DNA of 17,004 nucleotides. Source: a bacterium (GTDB taxonomy: Bacteria; Pseudomonadota; Alphaproteobacteria; Rhizobiales; Xanthobacteraceae). A program made the position numbers and the translations under genes. Of this stretch, positions 14,417 through 17,004 are shown in pieces. The stretch is from assembly GCA_029946075.1 (NCBI GenBank), contig JAQSDT010000704.1, forward strand, positions 1-17,004, given 5' to 3'. Under the pieces are notes generated by a model, which had not been told where the DNA came from, ran no database searches, and was given only the letters and a program-made list of their open reading frames with translations. How positions within the stretch are numbered: position 1 is the stretch's first letter; the number at the start of each line of letters is the position of its first letter.

Positions 14417-14596
14417 CCTCGCAGAGGTTTCTCCTTCCCAGGCCTTCGATCCGGGCAACGGCGATTTCGCCGAACGCCGATCTGTGCCCGGGACACGGGA
14501 ATCACTGCATTGAGGTCACGCCTGGCAATCCCTGCACGGGACTTGCAAGGCGATTTCGAAAATTCACTATTACTCTTTCAGAGAAGTTCTCAGGCA

Positions 14597-16027
14597 ATGA
14601 CAAATACGGAACAGGATCGCTGGTCGCGCGTGAAGGGGCGGTTGCGGACGAGCGTGGGCGAGGACGTCTACACGAGCTGGTTTGCACGCATGGATCTGGA
14701 AGCCGTGCAGGACGAGAGCGTCCATCTGTCGGTTCCGACCCGCTTCCTCAAAAGCTGGATCCAGGCCCACTACGCCGATCGCGTACTCACCTGCTGGCAG
14801 GCCGAGATGCCGGAAGTGCACCGGATCGACCTCACCGTGCGTACCGCGATGCGCTGCGCAACGCCCGCCAAGGAGGCGGCTGTTCCCGCCGATGCGCGCC
14901 GCGTCGAGCGTGCCGACGGCCGGCCCGCCCCCGAACTGCGCGCGACCGCAACCGCGCCGGTGTCCGCCAGTCATGACGCGCTCGGCGGCTCGCCGCTCGA
15001 TCCGCGCCTGACCTTCGCAAGCTTCGTGATCGGCCGCTCCAACACGCTGGCGCACGCGGCGGCAAGGCAGGTGGCGGAAGGCCGCCGCGGCGACGCCGTG
15101 ATGTTCAACCCCCTCTATATCCACGCCGGCGTCGGCCTCGGCAAAACCCATTTGCTGCAGGCGGTGACCTGGGCCGGCAATTCCGGCAGCGAGCGCAAGG
15201 TGCTGTATCTGACCGCCGAGAAGTTCATGTACGGCTTCGTCGCCGCGCTGAAGACGCAGACGGCCCTGGCCTTCAAGGAAGCGCTGCGCGGTATCGATGT
15301 GCTCGTCATCGACGATCTGCAGTTCCTGCAGGGCAAGTCGACGCAGGCCGAGTTCTGCCACACGCTGAACGCGCTGATCGATGCCGGCCGCCAGGTGGTA
15401 ATCGCCGCCGACCGTCCGCCGTCGGATCTGGAAAGCCTCGACGACCGCGTGCGTTCGCGGCTCGCCGGCGGTCTCGTCGTCGAAATGGGCTCGCTCGGCG
15501 AAGAACTGCGCCTTGGCATTCTCAAGTCCCGCGTCGCCGCGGCCCGCGCGCATCATGCGAGCTTCGAGGTGCCGGAAGCGGTGCTGGATTATCTGGCGCG
15601 CACCATCACCCATAACGGCCGCGATCTCGAAGGCGCCATCAACCGCCTGCTCGCCCATTCCAAGCTCAACGCCCAGCCGGTGACGCTGGAAATGGCCGAG
15701 CGCGAAGTCCGCGACCTGATCCGTCCGCAGGAACCCAAGCGGATCAAGATCGAGGACATCCAGCGGGTGGTGGCACGGCAATACAATGTCAGCCGCTCGG
15801 ACCTCTTGTCCTCGCGCCGCACCGCCAACGTCGTCCGTCCGCGCCAGGTCGCGATGTATCTGGCCAAGACGCTGACGCTGCGCTCATTGCCCGAAATCGG
15901 CCGCAGGTTCGGCGGGCGCGACCACACCACGGTGCTGCACGCCGTGCGCAAGATTGAGGCATTGGTGTCCCGGGATACGGCTCTGTCCGAAGAGGTCGAG
16001 TCGCTGAAGCGGCAGCTGCAGGAATAA
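14597..16027 (+). CDS. dnaA: Chromosomal replication initiator protein DnaA
   Basis: DnaA binds DnaA boxes at the origin, melts the duplex with ATP and loads the helicase. It has 476 residues, a normal length. Domain I spans about 1-80 (DRWSRVKGRL...VYTSWFARMDLE). A variable linker follows, about 85-130. The AAA+ domain has Walker A AGVGLGKTH (177-185), Walker B VLVIDD (235-240), an arginine-finger region near DDRVRSRLA (282-290) and sensor II GRDLEGAINR (341-350). The DNA-binding domain ends with the signature GRDHTTVLHAVRKIE (440-454). I chose ATG 14597, since the N-terminus then aligns with known DnaA; the frame is open to TTG 14510, but those 29 residues do not look like DnaA. dnaN follows after a terminator. 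Confidence 0.97.
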   Translation: MTNTEQDRWSRVKGRLRTSVGEDVYTSWFARMDLEAVQDESVHLSVPTRFLKSWIQAHYADRVLTCWQAEMPEVHRIDLTVRTAMRCATPAKEAAVPADARRVERADGRPAPELRATATAPVSASHDALGGSPLDPRLTFASFVIGRSNTLAHAAARQVAEGRRGDAVMFNPLYIHAGVGLGKTHLLQAVTWAGNSGSERKVLYLTAEKFMYGFVAALKTQTALAFKEALRGIDVLVIDDLQFLQGKSTQAEFCHTLNALIDAGRQVVIAADRPPSDLESLDDRVRSRLAGGLVVEMGSLGEELRLGILKSRVAAARAHHASFEVPEAVLDYLARTITHNGRDLEGAINRLLAHSKLNAQPVTLEMAEREVRDLIRPQEPKRIKIEDIQRVVARQYNVSRSDLLSSRRTANVVRPRQVAMYLAKTLTLRSLPEIGRRFGGRDHTTVLHAVRKIEALVSRDTALSEEVESLKRQLQE

Positions 16028-16080
16028 TCGCGACAAGGGCAGGACTTAAACCAGACCTGGTCGGGACTTGGCTCCTCGCC

Positions 16081-16120
16081 TTCTCCCTCCCCTCATCGCG
16101 GGGGAGGGAGAATTCTTTTT
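16081..16120 (+). terminator. Intrinsic terminator after dnaA
   Basis: TTCTCCCTCCCC (16081-16092) pairs perfectly over 12 bp with 16101-16112 around an 8-nt loop. A T-rich tract (TTCTTTTT, 16113-16120) follows. It suggests that dnaA and dnaN are at least partly separate transcription units. Confidence 0.82.
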
Positions 16121-16146
16121 CTGCCGCGATTTTCTGCCGCAAAAGT

Positions 16147-16232
16147 GGGGAACGGGCGCCCGTTTCCCTTGCACCGGCGGGCCATCCGCGCCACCTTGCG
16201 GTCCCCCGGGGGTTTGATCGAACCGATTTCGG
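16147..16232. promoter_or_regulatory. Palindrome cluster upstream of dnaN
   Basis: AACGGGCGCCCGTT (16151-16164) is a perfect 14-bp palindrome that extends, with one wobble, to a 22-nt quasi-palindrome at 16147-16168. CCCCCGGGGG lies at 16203-16212. GGTTTGATCGAACC (16211-16224) is palindromic except at one base pair. CCGA-TT-TCGG is at 16223-16232. These lie between the dnaA terminator and the dnaN start, where the dnaN promoter should be. I could not identify a clear -35/-10 pair. Confidence 0.4.
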
Positions 16233-16310
16233 TCCGGCTTTTCGGGTTTCCAATGCCGCGGCGCTGCCTTGATGGGCCGCCCGGCTTTTCCATCTCTGGC
16301 GGGTATTGCA

Positions 16311-17004
16311 ATGAAGGTCACCGTCGAACGCGCGCAACTGTTGAAGTCACTGGGCCACGTCCATCGCGTGGTCGAGCGCCGCAACACCATTCCGATCCTC
16401 GGCAATGTGCTGGTGCGCGCCGAGAATGCCAAATTGTCGCTGAAGGCGACCGATCTCGACCTCGAAGTGACCGAGACGCTGGCGGCCGAAACCGGAACCG
16501 CCGGCTCGACCACGGTGCCGGCGCACATGTTCTATGACATCGTCCGCAAGCTGCCGGACGGCTCCCAGATCGTGCTGGAAGCCGACGGCGACCGTTCGGT
16601 GCTGGCGATCCGCGCCGGCCGTTCGCGCTTCACATTGCAGACGCTGCCGGAGAGCGATTTCCCGGACCTGGCCGCCGGTGACATGACCCATTCGTTCTCG
16701 CTGGCGGCTTCCGACGTCAAGCGCCTGATCGACCGCACGCAGTTTGCGATCTCGACCGAAGAGACCCGCTATTACCTCAACGGCATCTATCTGCACGCGG
16801 CCGGCAGCGCCAAGGCTGCGACCTTGCGCGGCGTCGCGACCGACGGACATCGGCTGGCGCAGATCGATCTCGCGCTGCCGAGCGGCGCCACCGGCATGCC
16901 CGGCGTGATCGTGCCGCGCAAGACCGTCGGCGAAGTGCAGCGGCTGATCGAGGACAATGAGGGCGAAGTCGGCATCGAACTGTCGCAAGGCAAGATCCGC
17001 TTCA
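16311..17004 (+). CDS. dnaN: DNA polymerase III beta subunit (sliding clamp), 3' truncated
   Basis: The clamp encircles DNA as a dimer and tethers the replicative polymerase. The ATG at 16311 opens a frame that stays open to the window end, giving 231 of about 370 residues: domain 1 and most of domain 2. The beginning MKVTVERAQLLKSLGHVHRV, then VERRNTIPILGNVLV and LKATDLDLEV, is typical of the clamp. Domain 2 has ISTEETRYYLNGIYLH and VATDGHRLAQ, the best-conserved clamp blocks. There is no frameshift in the visible part. The Shine-Dalgarno is poor. The gene follows dnaA by 283 nt with a terminator between, so it probably has its own promoter. Confidence 0.96.
   Translation, partial: MKVTVERAQLLKSLGHVHRVVERRNTIPILGNVLVRAENAKLSLKATDLDLEVTETLAAETGTAGSTTVPAHMFYDIVRKLPDGSQIVLEADGDRSVLAIRAGRSRFTLQTLPESDFPDLAAGDMTHSFSLAASDVKRLIDRTQFAISTEETRYYLNGIYLHAAGSAKAATLRGVATDGHRLAQIDLALPSGATGMPGVIVPRKTVGEVQRLIEDNEGEVGIELSQGKIRF

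Noticed and set aside
14543..14573. Possible dnaA promoter TTGCAA with TATTAC
   Set aside because: The spacing is 19 nt and each box has only four of six matches; the start would leave almost no leader. Too weak to list.
14510..14596. Upstream TTG start that would extend DnaA by 29 residues
   Set aside because: The added residues do not resemble DnaA domain I, and the ATG at 14597 gives the normal N-terminus.
14570..15781. Long - strand open frame opposite dnaA
   Set aside because: It mirrors dnaA codons; no domain is visible.

Overview
The window looks like a chromosomal segment of a GC-rich alphaproteobacterium in the Hyphomicrobiales, most likely Bradyrhizobium, Rhodopseudomonas or a close relative (Nitrobacteraceae). 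The evidence is high GC, the gene order rpsT-dnaA-dnaN, the alphaproteobacterial look of the DnaA protein, and compound palindromic repeats in most intergenic gaps of the left two thirds. The genus is an inference from memory; no search was run.

Left part, 1-7.4 kb. A truncated acyl-CoA/AMP ligase (+) converges on a cytochrome P450 (-). Next come an HD-GYP protein with a receiver-like N-terminus (-) and a two-gene molybdenum hydroxylase operon of the isoquinoline 1-oxidoreductase type (-). In that operon the 2Fe-2S subunit comes first, the Tat-exported molybdopterin subunit overlaps it by 4 nt, and a strong intrinsic terminator closes it.

Middle part, 7.4-12.8 kb. A + strand cluster holds a serine alpha/beta hydrolase, a small secreted protein overlapping it by 4 nt, and a dienelactone hydrolase. 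It is followed by - strand genes: an orphan Bug/TctC solute-binding protein, a Wza-like polysaccharide export lipoprotein, msrA, and a small two-helix membrane protein. The catabolic-type genes (ligase, P450, molybdenum hydroxylase, dienelactone hydrolase, TctC) suggest use of aromatic or organic acids, but nothing shows that they form one pathway.

Right part, 12.8-17 kb. This is the replication-initiation neighbourhood, all on +: rpsT with a near-consensus promoter, a long structured leader and an intrinsic terminator; about 1.2 kb with no confident gene but with a perfect DnaA box, an AT-rich patch, many GANTC sites and a possible 44-codon ORF; dnaA; a terminator and palindromes; and the start of dnaN, which runs off the window. 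Six of seven genes from 9.4 to 12.8 kb and onward fit a change of coding strand near 12.8-13.1 kb, as expected beside an origin.

I found no transposase, CRISPR array, tRNA, rRNA, phage gene or defence system. The least explained material is non-coding: the compound palindromes, the rpsT leader, the rpsT-dnaA gap and the dnaA-dnaN gap. I do not see convincing evidence for a wholly new protein system here.
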